DNA from: Hyphomicrobiales bacterium
GTDB taxonomy: Bacteria; Pseudomonadota; Alphaproteobacteria; Rhizobiales; Afifellaceae
Reading direction: 5' to 3'
Assembly: GCA_013812985.1 (NCBI GenBank)
Contig: JACCSN010000249.1
Span: 1-6,211, forward strand
Length of the DNA stretch: 6,211 bases
Below are positions 1 through 6,100 of the stretch, piece by piece; within the stretch, counting starts at the first letter, position 1, and each line of letters starts with the position of its first letter. The notes under the pieces were generated by a model. That model worked only from the letters and a program-made list of their open reading frames with translations, ran no database searches and was not told where the DNA came from. Made by a program: the position numbers and the translations under genes.

Positions 1-17
1 GCCAAAGCGTAAACTCC

Positions 18-49
18 CGTCGGCGCTCGCCTCTCATTCCGACGCGAGC
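18..49 (-). other. Overlapping short inverted repeats after the TPP enzyme gene
   Basis: Two alternative 6-bp stems interleave here. CGTCGG (18-23) pairs with CCGACG (39-44), and GCTCGC (25-30) pairs with GCGAGC (44-49). They lie about 40 bases beyond the stop of the minus-strand TPP enzyme gene, so they could act as a transcript-end structure. No T-tract follows on the minus strand, so this is not a standard intrinsic terminator. In GC-rich DNA such stems may also arise by chance. Confidence 0.2.
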
Positions 50-59
50 AGGTCTACGA

Positions 60-71
60 CCGCGGCCGCGG
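60..71. repeat. Perfect 12-bp GC palindrome
   Basis: CCGCGGCCGCGG reads the same on both strands and lies 17 bases past the TPP enzyme stop codon. A similar shorter palindrome (CGCGGCCGCG) occurs near 2465 upstream of the yciF-like gene. No function can be assigned; together with the stems at 18-49 it may form part of a 3' structure. Confidence 0.3.
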
Positions 72-88
72 CGGGCCCATTGAGGCGT

Positions 89-1885
89 TTATTCTGGCGC
101 GTTATTGCCCGGCATTAAACTAGTGAGAAGCTCGCGAGCGGTATTGCGAAGCACGCTACCCGCCTCAGGCTCGTCGCCGAGCATCGCGCCCGTGAAGCTC
201 CGGGCCTGCTTCAGCGTGATATGTGGAGGCAACGGTGGCACATTTGGATCGGTGACCATGTCCAGGACCATAGGACGGTCGGCGGCGATGGCCGCGTCCC
301 AGGCCGGACCGACCCGCTCAGGATCATCGACGCGGATACCGTTGAGGCCGATCAGCTTTGCGAACTCAGCGTAGGGGATGTCGGGCAAGCTCTGCGAGGC
401 GTCCCACTTCGGATCGCCGGCTTGTATCCGCTCCTCCCAGGTCACGTAGGCGAGGTCGCGATTGTTCAGGACCATTACAATGAGACGCGGATCGGCCCAT
501 CGATGCCAATACTTTGCAATGGTGATCAGTTCGGCCATGCCGTTCATCTGCATGGCTCCGTCGCCTACGAGCGCGATCACCGGGCGTTCCGGGAAGGCAA
601 ACTTGGCCGCAACCGCATAGGGGATCGCGCATCCCATGGTGGCGAGTGTGCCGGAAACAGATCCCATCATCCCGCGCCGGAAGCGGACGTCTCGTGCGTA
701 CCAGACCGTGGTGGTTCCGCTGTCGGCGGTAACGACGCTGTTGTCCGGCAGTCGCTCGGAGAGCTCGTAAGCAACACGGTGCGGGTTGATCGGCTCGGCC
801 TTGACCATTGCCGTGGCACGCGCCTCTTCCCGGGTCTCTGCAGCGCTCTTCTCGATCGTCTTGCGCCAGTCCTTGTAGGCTTTTGCATCCAGCATTGGCA
901 GCAGCGCCCGGAGGGTCGCCTTGCTGTCCCCGATGAGGTTCACCTCCATAGGAAAGCGCAGGCCCAGCATGCCCGGGTCGATATCGACCTGAACGCCCCG
1001 GGCCTGATCCTGCTTCGGCAGGAATTCCATATAGGGGAAGCCAGACCCGACCATCAGGAGCGTGTCGCAGCCCTGCATTAGGTCCCAGCTCGCCTTTGTC
1101 CCGAGAAGCCCAATCGACCCGGTGCAGAACGGCAGATCGTCAGGAACAACCGCTTTTCCGAGCAGCGCCTTGGCAACGCCGGCTCCGAGACGCTCGGCCA
1201 CCGCGATCACCTCATCCGTCGCGTGCAGAGCCCCGGCCCCCACCAACATCGCGACGCGCTCGCCCGCGTTCAGCACCGCCGCCGCCCGCCCCAGTGCAGC
1301 TTCGTTCGGCACCACAGGGGAAAGCTCGATTCCGACCCCGGAACGCGTCATGCCGTGCTCATGCGAGGGCTGCTCCATCGCCTGCGTCTGCAGATCGTTG
1401 GGCAGGATCACGCAGGTCACCTGACGCTGCGCTTTGGCAATGCGGTAGGCGCGGTCGATGAGGTGAGGCACCTGAGCGGGCGTGAAGGCAGTCTCGACAT
1501 AGGCACCAGCGACATCCTTGAAGAGAGACTGCAAATCCAGGTCCTGCTGGTAGTGCGATCCGATAGCAGAGCGCGCCTGCTGGCCCACGAGTGCCAGCAC
1601 GGGCTGATGATCGAGCTTTGCATCGTAGAGGCCGTTAAGCAGGTGTATTGCGCCGGGGCCTGAAGTGGCGATGCAGACGCCGACCTCGCCAGTAAACTTG
1701 GCGGTCCCGCACGCCATCAACGCCGCCATCTCCTCGTGGCGGACCTGCACGAAGTCGATTGCTCCTTCACTGCGCGCCAGCGCGCCGATAAGGCCACCGA
1801 TTCCGTCTCCCGGATAGCCATAGACGCGCCGCACACCCCAGCTGTGCAGACGCTCCCAGACGAAGTCAGCAACCGTCGGGGTCAT
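89..1885 (-). CDS. Thiamine-diphosphate-requiring enzyme, pyruvate oxidase/acetolactate synthase superfamily
   Basis: A 598-residue protein with the three-domain layout of this superfamily. The N-terminal pyrimidine-binding domain (about residues 3-170) carries YPGDGIGG (23-30) and RHEE (49-52), which supplies the conserved cofactor-activating glutamate. The central domain (about 190-330) contains VGAGAL, as in the Rossmann-like domain of pyruvate oxidases. The C-terminal diphosphate-binding domain has GDG at 441-443 and NN at 474-475, the expected metal/ThDP motif. Length and sequence fit the pyruvate oxidase (PoxB-like) branch better than biosynthetic acetolactate synthase, and no regulatory-subunit gene is adjacent. 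The likely reaction is decarboxylation of pyruvate or another 2-oxo acid; the substrate, FAD use and electron acceptor cannot be read from the sequence. The tail after residue 550 may correspond to the PoxB membrane-binding tail, but this is unproven. The start is supported by AGAGGA 8-9 bases upstream; an ATG 7 bases upstream of the chosen start meets TGA after two codons. It lies 45 bases after the yciF-like gene and is probably in the same operon. Confidence 0.9.
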   Translation of the reverse strand: MTPTVADFVWERLHSWGVRRVYGYPGDGIGGLIGALARSEGAIDFVQVRHEEMAALMACGTAKFTGEVGVCIATSGPGAIHLLNGLYDAKLDHQPVLALVGQQARSAIGSHYQQDLDLQSLFKDVAGAYVETAFTPAQVPHLIDRAYRIAKAQRQVTCVILPNDLQTQAMEQPSHEHGMTRSGVGIELSPVVPNEAALGRAAAVLNAGERVAMLVGAGALHATDEVIAVAERLGAGVAKALLGKAVVPDDLPFCTGSIGLLGTKASWDLMQGCDTLLMVGSGFPYMEFLPKQDQARGVQVDIDPGMLGLRFPMEVNLIGDSKATLRALLPMLDAKAYKDWRKTIEKSAAETREEARATAMVKAEPINPHRVAYELSERLPDNSVVTADSGTTTVWYARDVRFRRGMMGSVSGTLATMGCAIPYAVAAKFAFPERPVIALVGDGAMQMNGMAELITIAKYWHRWADPRLIVMVLNNRDLAYVTWEERIQAGDPKWDASQSLPDIPYAEFAKLIGLNGIRVDDPERVGPAWDAAIAADRPMVLDMVTDPNVPPLPPHITLKQARSFTGAMLGDEPEAGSVLRNTARELLTSLMPGNNAPE

Positions 1886-1930
1886 CAGTCCATCCTCTGC
1901 GGCGAGCCTGGCAGTTGTGCTTCGCTGAGT

Positions 1931-2434
1931 TTAGGCAGCCTTTCGGTTCACTTTGCTTTCGGCAATCGCGGTGAGCTTCTTGTCGGTCGCCTTCTCTTCA
2001 TCGAGGTTCTGTTGGAGTACGTTCGCGCAGTCATTGCGACCGAGCTGTTGCGCCCAGGCGATTAGCGTGCCGTAGCGGGTAATCTCGTAGTGCTCCACAG
2101 CCTGCGCGGAGGCCAGGAGCGCGGCGTCGAGAACCTCTTTATCGGCAACTTCGCCGGCCACCTCGTTGGCTTCCTTGATGATGCCGTCGATTGCCGGGCA
2201 GTCCACGCCTTTAGGAGAGCGTCCATGCATCTTGAACACCTCCTCCAATCGTTTGATCTGGTTCTGTGTTTCGGCCAGATGCGTCTGGAATCCCTGCTTC
2301 AGCTGCGGATCCGTCGCCTTGCTGATCATCTTGGGCAGAGCCTTCGTGATCTGGTTTTCGGCATAGTAGATATCCTGCAGGGTGTGCACGAACAGGTCGT
2401 CAAGTGTCTTGATGTCTTTGGAAAAGAGGCCCAT
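1931..2434 (-). CDS. YciE/YciF-like ferritin-fold protein (DUF892 family)
   Basis: A 167-residue protein that matches the DUF892/YciF family in length and pattern. It starts MGLFSKDIKTLDDLFVHTLQ, followed by DIYYAENQI. The family forms a four-helix ferritin-like bundle with a di-metal site. Likely ligands are E26 (YYAENQ), E55 with nearby H52 (THLAET), E114 with H115 (AVEHYE) and E146/E147 (NLDEEKAT), one set per helix. The protein is cytosolic, with no signal peptide. Family members such as E. coli YciF are stress-induced, but their exact activity is poorly known. An open frame continues upstream to 2641, but those 69 residues are rich in Arg and Gly and unlike the family. The ATG at 2434 has AAGGAG 8 bases upstream, so I chose it. 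The downstream TPP enzyme gene follows after 45 bases on the same strand, which suggests a shared transcript. Confidence 0.9.
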   Translation of the reverse strand: MGLFSKDIKTLDDLFVHTLQDIYYAENQITKALPKMISKATDPQLKQGFQTHLAETQNQIKRLEEVFKMHGRSPKGVDCPAIDGIIKEANEVAGEVADKEVLDAALLASAQAVEHYEITRYGTLIAWAQQLGRNDCANVLQQNLDEEKATDKKLTAIAESKVNRKAA

Positions 2435-2442
2435 GGCGCCTG

Positions 2443-2448
2443 CTCCTT
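2443..2448 (-). promoter_or_regulatory. Ribosome binding site deciding the yciF-like start
   Basis: Minus-strand AAGGAG lies 8 bases before the ATG at 2434. It supports the 167-residue protein over the longer open frame beginning at 2641. Confidence 0.75.
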
Positions 2449-2513
2449 GTGGAGGTTGTCGGGATCGCGGCCGCGGGAGCCTCTTGACGTCCCCGCAAGC
2501 CTGACCCAGCCAG

Positions 2514-2538
2514 AACGTCCCGCTGGCCCGTAAGTTTC
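2514..2538 (-). promoter_or_regulatory. Candidate EcfG-type (general stress sigma) promoter for the yciF-like/TPP operon
   Basis: On the minus strand GAAAC (2538-2534) is followed after 16 bases by CGTT (2517-2514). The alphaproteobacterial EcfG consensus is GGAAC, 16-17 bases, CGTT, so this has one mismatch in the -35 element, perfect spacing and a perfect -10. It would give a leader of roughly 70 bases. The site sits upstream of a gene family often under stress control, which raises its plausibility. A short degenerate match can still be chance. Confidence 0.35.
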
Positions 2539-2777
2539 GGGCTACCTGCAGTTTCCCGCTCGACCGGCAACAAAGCGCGCCAAATGCCTTCTGCCGCCGC
2601 ACAACAGGTGAACGCGAGCTTCGAGCTTCTTGGATGAGCACCCAGACAGAAGGTGCTGGAGGTCGGCGAATTGCTCGACGGGGCGGGTTGTGAGGAAGTT
2701 CTGGTTTTGGCGGATAGATCGACTGCTGGCTGATCCCTTATATATCGTAGACCGGTGAGATCTCCAGAGAGGTATGC

Positions 2778-3821
2778 ATGCGCATCGAGGATGGCCCCAA
2801 GCTCGACTTCTCGGATGTTCTCATCAGGCCAAAGCGAAGCACCTTAGGGTCCCGCGCAGAGGTCGACGTCAACCGCACCTTCCGATCCTTGCACACCGGC
2901 TCAGAGTGGACAGGCTTTCCGCTTATCGCGGCCAATATGGACACGACAGGCACCTTTGCGATGGCGAAGGCCCTACTTCCTTTCGGTGCGCTGGTTGCGC
3001 TTCACAAGCACTATCCAGTCGAGAAGCTGATCACCTTCTTTGAGGGCAACGAGACTACGAACACTTTCTATTCGTTGGGGACCACTGATGCGGATCTGGA
3101 GAAGCTCTCTGCCGTAAAGCAGCAGGTTGGAATCACTAGGATCTGCCTGGACGTGGCGAATGGCTATACCGAGAAGTTCCTGGATACAGTTAAGCGCACA
3201 AGGGATGAGAACCCGACGGCCGTTATCATGGCTGGGAATGTTGTAACAGGCGACATGACAGAGGCTCTCGTTCTTGCAGGCGCCGACATCGTCAAGGTCG
3301 GGATTGGCCCAGGCTCGGTCTGCACCACCCGCGCACTTACCGGCGTGGGATACCCGCAGCTCTCAGCCGTGATCGAATGTGCGGATGCGGCACACGGGCT
3401 GAAAGGGCAGGTCTGTTCGGACGGCGGCTGTGCTGTGCCTGGCGACGTGGCGAAGGCCTACGGCGGTGGGGCCGATTTTGTCATGCTCGGCGGGATGATG
3501 GCCGGCCATGACGAATGCGAAGGCGAGATCGTCCACGAAGAACGTGAGGGGCAGCAAGTCCCTGTGGGCATGGTGTTCTATGGAATGTCATCGCAAACAG
3601 CCATGCAGAAATACTCTGGTGGGGTAGCCGACTATCGTGCCTCTGAGGGAAAGACGGTCACTGTTCCCTATCGCGGTCCGGTGGAAGCGACGATGCAGGA
3701 TGTCATGGGCGGCGTGCGGTCCATGATGACCTATATCGGCGCTACTAAGCTGAAGGAGGTTGCCAAACGCACCACGTTTGTCCGAGTTGGTGCCCAGCTC
3801 AACACTGTCTTCGCTGACTGA
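2778..3821 (+). CDS. guaC: GMP reductase (NADPH-dependent, GMP to IMP)
   Basis: A 347-residue protein, the same length as E. coli GuaC and closely similar from end to end. GMP reductase deaminates GMP to IMP using NADPH, releasing ammonia and letting guanine nucleotides feed the adenine pool. The IMPDH/GMPR TIM-barrel fold is evident. It has [11 protein letters not shown] at 13-23 and AANMDT at 51-56. The catalytic loop IGPGSVCTT has its nucleophile at Cys182, SDGGC (214-218) is the phosphate-binding segment, and [12 protein letters not shown] (229-240) and FYGMSS (267-272) follow. GPVE (300-303) and the RTTFVRV tail are also typical of the family. No CBS domains are present, which separates it from IMP dehydrogenase. 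The ATG at 2778 has AGAGAGG five bases upstream; the ATG four bases earlier is out of frame. A Gre-like gene begins 10 bases after the stop, suggesting one transcript. Base composition looks slightly less GC-rich than the minus-strand genes. Confidence 0.97.
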   Translation: MRIEDGPKLDFSDVLIRPKRSTLGSRAEVDVNRTFRSLHTGSEWTGFPLIAANMDTTGTFAMAKALLPFGALVALHKHYPVEKLITFFEGNETTNTFYSLGTTDADLEKLSAVKQQVGITRICLDVANGYTEKFLDTVKRTRDENPTAVIMAGNVVTGDMTEALVLAGADIVKVGIGPGSVCTTRALTGVGYPQLSAVIECADAAHGLKGQVCSDGGCAVPGDVAKAYGGGADFVMLGGMMAGHDECEGEIVHEEREGQQVPVGMVFYGMSSQTAMQKYSGGVADYRASEGKTVTVPYRGPVEATMQDVMGGVRSMMTYIGATKLKEVAKRTTFVRVGAQLNTVFAD

Positions 3822-3825
3822 GGAG
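3822..3825 (+). promoter_or_regulatory. Ribosome binding site fixing a GTG start for the Gre-like gene
   Basis: GGAG directly follows the guaC stop codon and lies six bases before GTG at 3832. The nearby ATG at 3830 is followed at once by TGA. The frame's earlier ATG at 3760 lies inside guaC and would add residues unlike the family. This supports initiation at GTG 3832. Confidence 0.75.
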
Positions 3826-3831
3826 TCTGAT

Positions 3832-4311
3832 GTGAGCGTTGCATTCACCCGGGAGGAAGACGTTGAAGCTGCGGCTGCATACCTTCCCGACCGCCCGATC
3901 TCGCCCCATCCGAACCTGGTTACAGCAACAGGACTGGCGGAACTGGACGAAGCGCTCACAGCAGCACGAGATGCCTACGCTGCCGCGCAGGCGGCCGGCG
4001 AAGTTCTGGCGGACCGCAATGCTATGGCTCGTGCGGCGCGAGACCTGCGCTACTACATGGCACGGCGGGCAAGTGCCCGGCTCGTTGAATTAAATGGGGG
4101 GTCAGAGACGGTGGTGTTTGGCCGCAGGGTGACATTTGATCGGGGCGACGGCAGACGTCAGACCTTCCGCATTGTGGGGGAGGACGAGGCGGACGCGACG
4201 GAAGGCTCGGTGTCCTATGTGTCCCCGTTAGCCCGCGCTCTGATCGGCAAAGCCGCTGGGGACACAGCTACGCTTGCGGGCGCCGAGGTGCGGGTGGTTG
4301 CAGTCGATTGA
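3832..4311 (+). CDS. Short GreA/GreB-family protein (C-terminal domain, RNA polymerase-associated)
   Basis: A 159-residue protein beginning MSVAFTREEDVEAA from GTG. Residues 92-159 form the FKBP-like C-terminal domain of GreA/GreB. The hallmark is YVSPLARALIGKAAGD (129-144), close to the ISPLGRALLGKKVGD signature by which Gre factors dock on RNA polymerase. The region 33-86 looks like a shortened helical hairpin. It lacks the GDLSENAEY tip whose acidic residues promote transcript cleavage in true GreA; the equivalent stretch reads AGEVLADRNAMAR, with E57 and D61 as the only acidic candidates. An Ala/Glu-rich N-terminal extension of about 25 residues with RPISPHPNLV precedes it. The protein may therefore act as a secondary-channel regulator (Rnk- or Gfh-like) and not as a full cleavage factor. 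The domain is firm, the role is inference. It follows guaC by 10 bases and the helicase follows on the same strand, so an operon is likely. Confidence 0.85.
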   Translation: MSVAFTREEDVEAAAAYLPDRPISPHPNLVTATGLAELDEALTAARDAYAAAQAAGEVLADRNAMARAARDLRYYMARRASARLVELNGGSETVVFGRRVTFDRGDGRRQTFRIVGEDEADATEGSVSYVSPLARALIGKAAGDTATLAGAEVRVVAVD

Positions 4312-4341
4312 ACGTTTGTCTTCGGTGTTCTCACGAGAGTC

Positions 4342-4358
4342 CACGTCGCGCTGACGTG
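4342..4358 (+). other. Small hairpin between the Gre-like gene and the helicase
   Basis: CACGTC (4342-4347) and GACGTG (4353-4358) form a perfect 6-bp stem with a 5-base loop, 30 bases past the Gre-like stop. No T-run follows, so it is not a standard terminator. It could attenuate transcription or protect the upstream guaC-gre message from 3' decay, or be chance. Confidence 0.3.
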
Positions 4359-4374
4359 CCCAGGCAAGAAGCTC

Positions 4375-5892
4375 TTGGGCCGCTCTCTTGCTACCTGGCG
4401 TGACGCTCGGGCCGGTGGAACAGAAGTCCCACTTCTCGACCCTTACTGCTCGCCCGCATCAGGTTGCCGCGACCGCCGCGATCCTTTCCGCCCGGAAGGA
4501 AGGCCGGGGTTCCTGCTCGGGGACCTCACCGGGCTCGGCAAGACACTGTCGGTTTGGGCGGCCGTTGCCTCCATGCCGGAGGACGAGATCCTGATCGTCT
4601 GCCCGAAGGGCGGCATGCCGCAGTGGCGGCGGACCATTGCACTTAGCGGTCTCGCGCAGAAGACCGTCAACCTTATCAACTACGAGCGGACCAAGTCTCT
4701 CTTCGCTCCGCCGCCGGCCAGCACGAAGCGATCCGTGCGGGCCCGGAACAACGAACTCGCTCGCCACGGACGCCCCAAGCAGACCTGGCCAATCGTCGTG
4801 TTCGATGAAAGTCATCGGCTGCGAAATCCCTATGCCCAACAGAGCATGGCCTGCCGACAGCTCGCAGATGCGGCCGCATTCTCGATCTACATGAGCGCAA
4901 CGGCGGGGCAGTCACCGCATGAACTGTCGTATCTCGGCCGGCTTCTGGGCCACGCGAGCGGCTGTCCAACGGATACGCTCGCTGATTTCCGTGTCCTGAT
5001 GAAGAGGCTCGGCATAGGGCGGGCAAAAGGGCGGTGGAAGAATTGGAGCTGGCAGCCCAACGAGCACGACTGCCGGCTCATGTCTGAGCTTCTCTACAAG
5101 GGCCCAAACGCAATCGGACTACGAAGGCGGTCGAGCGACATTGCGGGCTGGCCGGAAGTGCAGCGCGAGCTTGCTCCAATCTCCCTCGATCCGGAGGAAC
5201 GCCGCCTTTACGATGCAACCTGGCGCGAGTTCCGCCATGAGTTCGGGCTTGCTGGGGGTAGCACGCGCCGAGCAGCCGGCTGGGCCGCGGACTTACGGTT
5301 TCGGCAGAAGGCGAGCCTCCTCAGGGTGGCCGGCACTGCCGCGTTCGCCGAGGACCTCCTGCTAGCCGGCCAGCAGGTCGCGATATCCGTTGTTTATCTG
5401 GAGACCGGGGCCTTGCTGGCCGACACTCTTCGGCGAAATGGTTGGCGTGTCTGCGAGATCAATGGGGAGCGGAACGCGGAGGAAAACGAGGCGGCGCGGA
5501 TCGCTTTTCAGACAGGCGAATACGAGGTGGTGGTCTTCACGGTCGCTGAGTCGATTTCCCTTCATCGAGGCGAGATGCCGGGCGGCGACAGGGAACGTTC
5601 ACTGATCGTGCATGACATGCGGCACAGCGCGATTCAGCTGCAGCAGGTCGAGGGGCGATGCCACCGCGATGGTCAGCGGGCGCTAATCTATTACGCCTTC
5701 GCGGAGGGGACCATTGAGGAGAGGATCGCGGCGACAGTAGTCACTCGGATGGCTGCCATGGATGGGATGGCTGGCGATGACACCTCGGTAATGGAGGAGA
5801 TTGCTCGCGTAATCGAAGCGGCAATGGACGTAAGTGGAGGGTGCTCGGGCAAACGTGCCGACCAACAATGTCTGCTGACGAATTCCGCCTGA
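4375..5892 (+). CDS. SNF2-like superfamily 2 DNA helicase/translocase, 5' end frameshifted
   Basis: The open frame from TTG at 4375 codes for 505 residues; only about residue 45 onward looks genuine. Helicase motifs appear in order. Motif I is GDLTGLGKT (49-57), where most SNF2 proteins have DExGLGKT. Motif Ia is ILIVCPKGGMPQWRR (72-86). Motif II is DESH (144-147), and motif III is MSAT (173-176). Motif V is around VVFTVAESISLHR (386-398), and motif VI is QQVEGRCHRDGQ (423-434). This is the two-RecA-lobe core of an ATP-driven DNA translocase, most like compact SNF2-type helicases of phages and mobile elements. The first ~45 residues in this frame (MGRSLATWRD...) are unlike the family. The expected sequence before motif I lies in another frame (see 4388-4510), so the gene has probably lost one base near 4506-4509. 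No ATG or convincing ribosome binding site marks the start. It may be a pseudogene, or intact if the base is a sequencing error. The partner or pathway is unknown. Confidence 0.75.
   Translation: MGRSLATWRDARAGGTEVPLLDPYCSPASGCRDRRDPFRPEGRPGFLLGDLTGLGKTLSVWAAVASMPEDEILIVCPKGGMPQWRRTIALSGLAQKTVNLINYERTKSLFAPPPASTKRSVRARNNELARHGRPKQTWPIVVFDESHRLRNPYAQQSMACRQLADAAAFSIYMSATAGQSPHELSYLGRLLGHASGCPTDTLADFRVLMKRLGIGRAKGRWKNWSWQPNEHDCRLMSELLYKGPNAIGLRRRSSDIAGWPEVQRELAPISLDPEERRLYDATWREFRHEFGLAGGSTRRAAGWAADLRFRQKASLLRVAGTAAFAEDLLLAGQQVAISVVYLETGALLADTLRRNGWRVCEINGERNAEENEAARIAFQTGEYEVVVFTVAESISLHRGEMPGGDRERSLIVHDMRHSAIQLQQVEGRCHRDGQRALIYYAFAEGTIEERIAATVVTRMAAMDGMAGDDTSVMEEIARVIEAAMDVSGGCSGKRADQQCLLTNSA
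4388..4510 (+). pseudogene. Out-of-frame N-terminal segment of the SNF2-like helicase
   Basis: Read from TTG 4388 (or GTG 4400), this frame gives LTARPHQVAATAAILSARKE and then GRG. RPHQ followed by a helix and a Gly-rich turn is the usual lead-in to motif I of SNF2 helicases. Moving back one base within the GGGG run at 4506-4509 joins GRG directly to FLLGDLTGLGKT of the main helicase frame. Left uncorrected, this frame runs on to 4594 as unrelated sequence. The frame is open upstream only to a TGA at 4352-4354, so the true N-terminus is short, with about 25 residues before RPHQ if TTG 4388 is used. The frame evidence is good; whether the lesion is biological or technical is unknown. Confidence 0.65.
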
Positions 5893-5915
5893 CGCATCGG
5901 CCCGGACGCGATGCG
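5893..5915 (+). terminator. Hairpin directly after the helicase stop codon
   Basis: CGCATCG (5893-5899) pairs perfectly with CGATGCG (5909-5915) around a 9-base GC-rich loop. It starts at the base after the helicase TGA. The position suits transcript-end formation or mRNA protection. No T-tract follows, so intrinsic termination is doubtful. Confidence 0.4.
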
Positions 5916-5935
5916 CAGCCGCGAAGAAGGGGCGC

Positions 5936-6100
5936 ATGAAAGTCGCCACCTTCAAGGTCAACGGCGTGAATGGCCGGCTGCCAGTCCTGCTGCGATGTAA
6001 GCGCATCACAATGGGAATCGTATTTCGAGCCGACGCTGGGCAAGCAGGCGATCGTGCTGGAGCTGCTTTCGTGCATCATCGGGTAACACAGATCCGGTAG
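5936..6100 (+). pseudogene. Truncated exodeoxyribonuclease III (xth) 5' fragment
   Basis: An ATG preceded by GAAGAAGGGG at good spacing opens a 54-residue frame. Its first 20 residues match the start of alphaproteobacterial exonuclease III (Xth/ExoA; typically MKIATFNVNG...NGRLPVLLRWL, then an acidic helix). Exonuclease III is an AP endonuclease and 3'-5' exonuclease of about 260 residues, so over 90% is missing. The similarity stops at codon 21, near 5996-5998, where Trp-Leu is expected but Cys-Lys follows. The remaining residues (RITMGIVFRADAGQ...) look unrelated. In addition, position 7 is Lys instead of the active-site Asn found in E. coli Xth, a sign of decay. The retained ribosome binding site suggests a once-functional start joined by rearrangement to foreign sequence. 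The catalytic core is absent, so no enzyme activity is possible. Confidence 0.65.

Larger units (their letters stand above)
2435..2777. other. Divergent intergenic region between the yciF-like gene and guaC
   Basis: This 343-base stretch has no gene I can support. The open frame that crosses its left part looks like an upstream extension of the yciF-like reading frame, not protein. It must hold the promoters for both directions. Toward yciF there is the EcfG-like candidate at 2514-2538. Toward guaC the AT-rich TTATATATC at 2738-2746, about 30 bases before the start codon, could be a -10 element, but no convincing -35 box lies 16-18 bases before it. The segment 2642-2730 shows nothing recognisable. 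No riboswitch or clear operator palindrome was seen. Confidence 0.5.

Noticed and set aside
221..1081. A 286-codon plus-strand open frame opposite the TPP enzyme gene
   Set aside because: It lies entirely antisense to a well-supported gene, its translation has no recognisable domain and many His/Arg/Gly residues, and long antisense frames are expected in GC-rich DNA.
2435..2641. N-terminal extension of the yciF-like protein from an ATG at 2641
   Set aside because: The extra residues are unlike the family, and the ATG at 2434 has a strong ribosome binding site and gives the family's usual length.
3760..3831. ATG start at 3760 for the Gre-like gene
   Set aside because: It would overlap guaC by more than 60 bases and add an unconserved segment; GTG at 3832 has GGAG six bases upstream.
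4500..4515. Programmed -1 ribosomal frameshift in the helicase
   Set aside because: No X XXY YYZ heptamer fits the reading frame and a run of only four G is too short for typical transcriptional slippage; mutation or sequencing error is simpler.
4459..5081. Several minus-strand open frames opposite the helicase
   Set aside because: They are Arg/Ser/Pro-rich antisense shadows of a frame that carries ordered helicase motifs.
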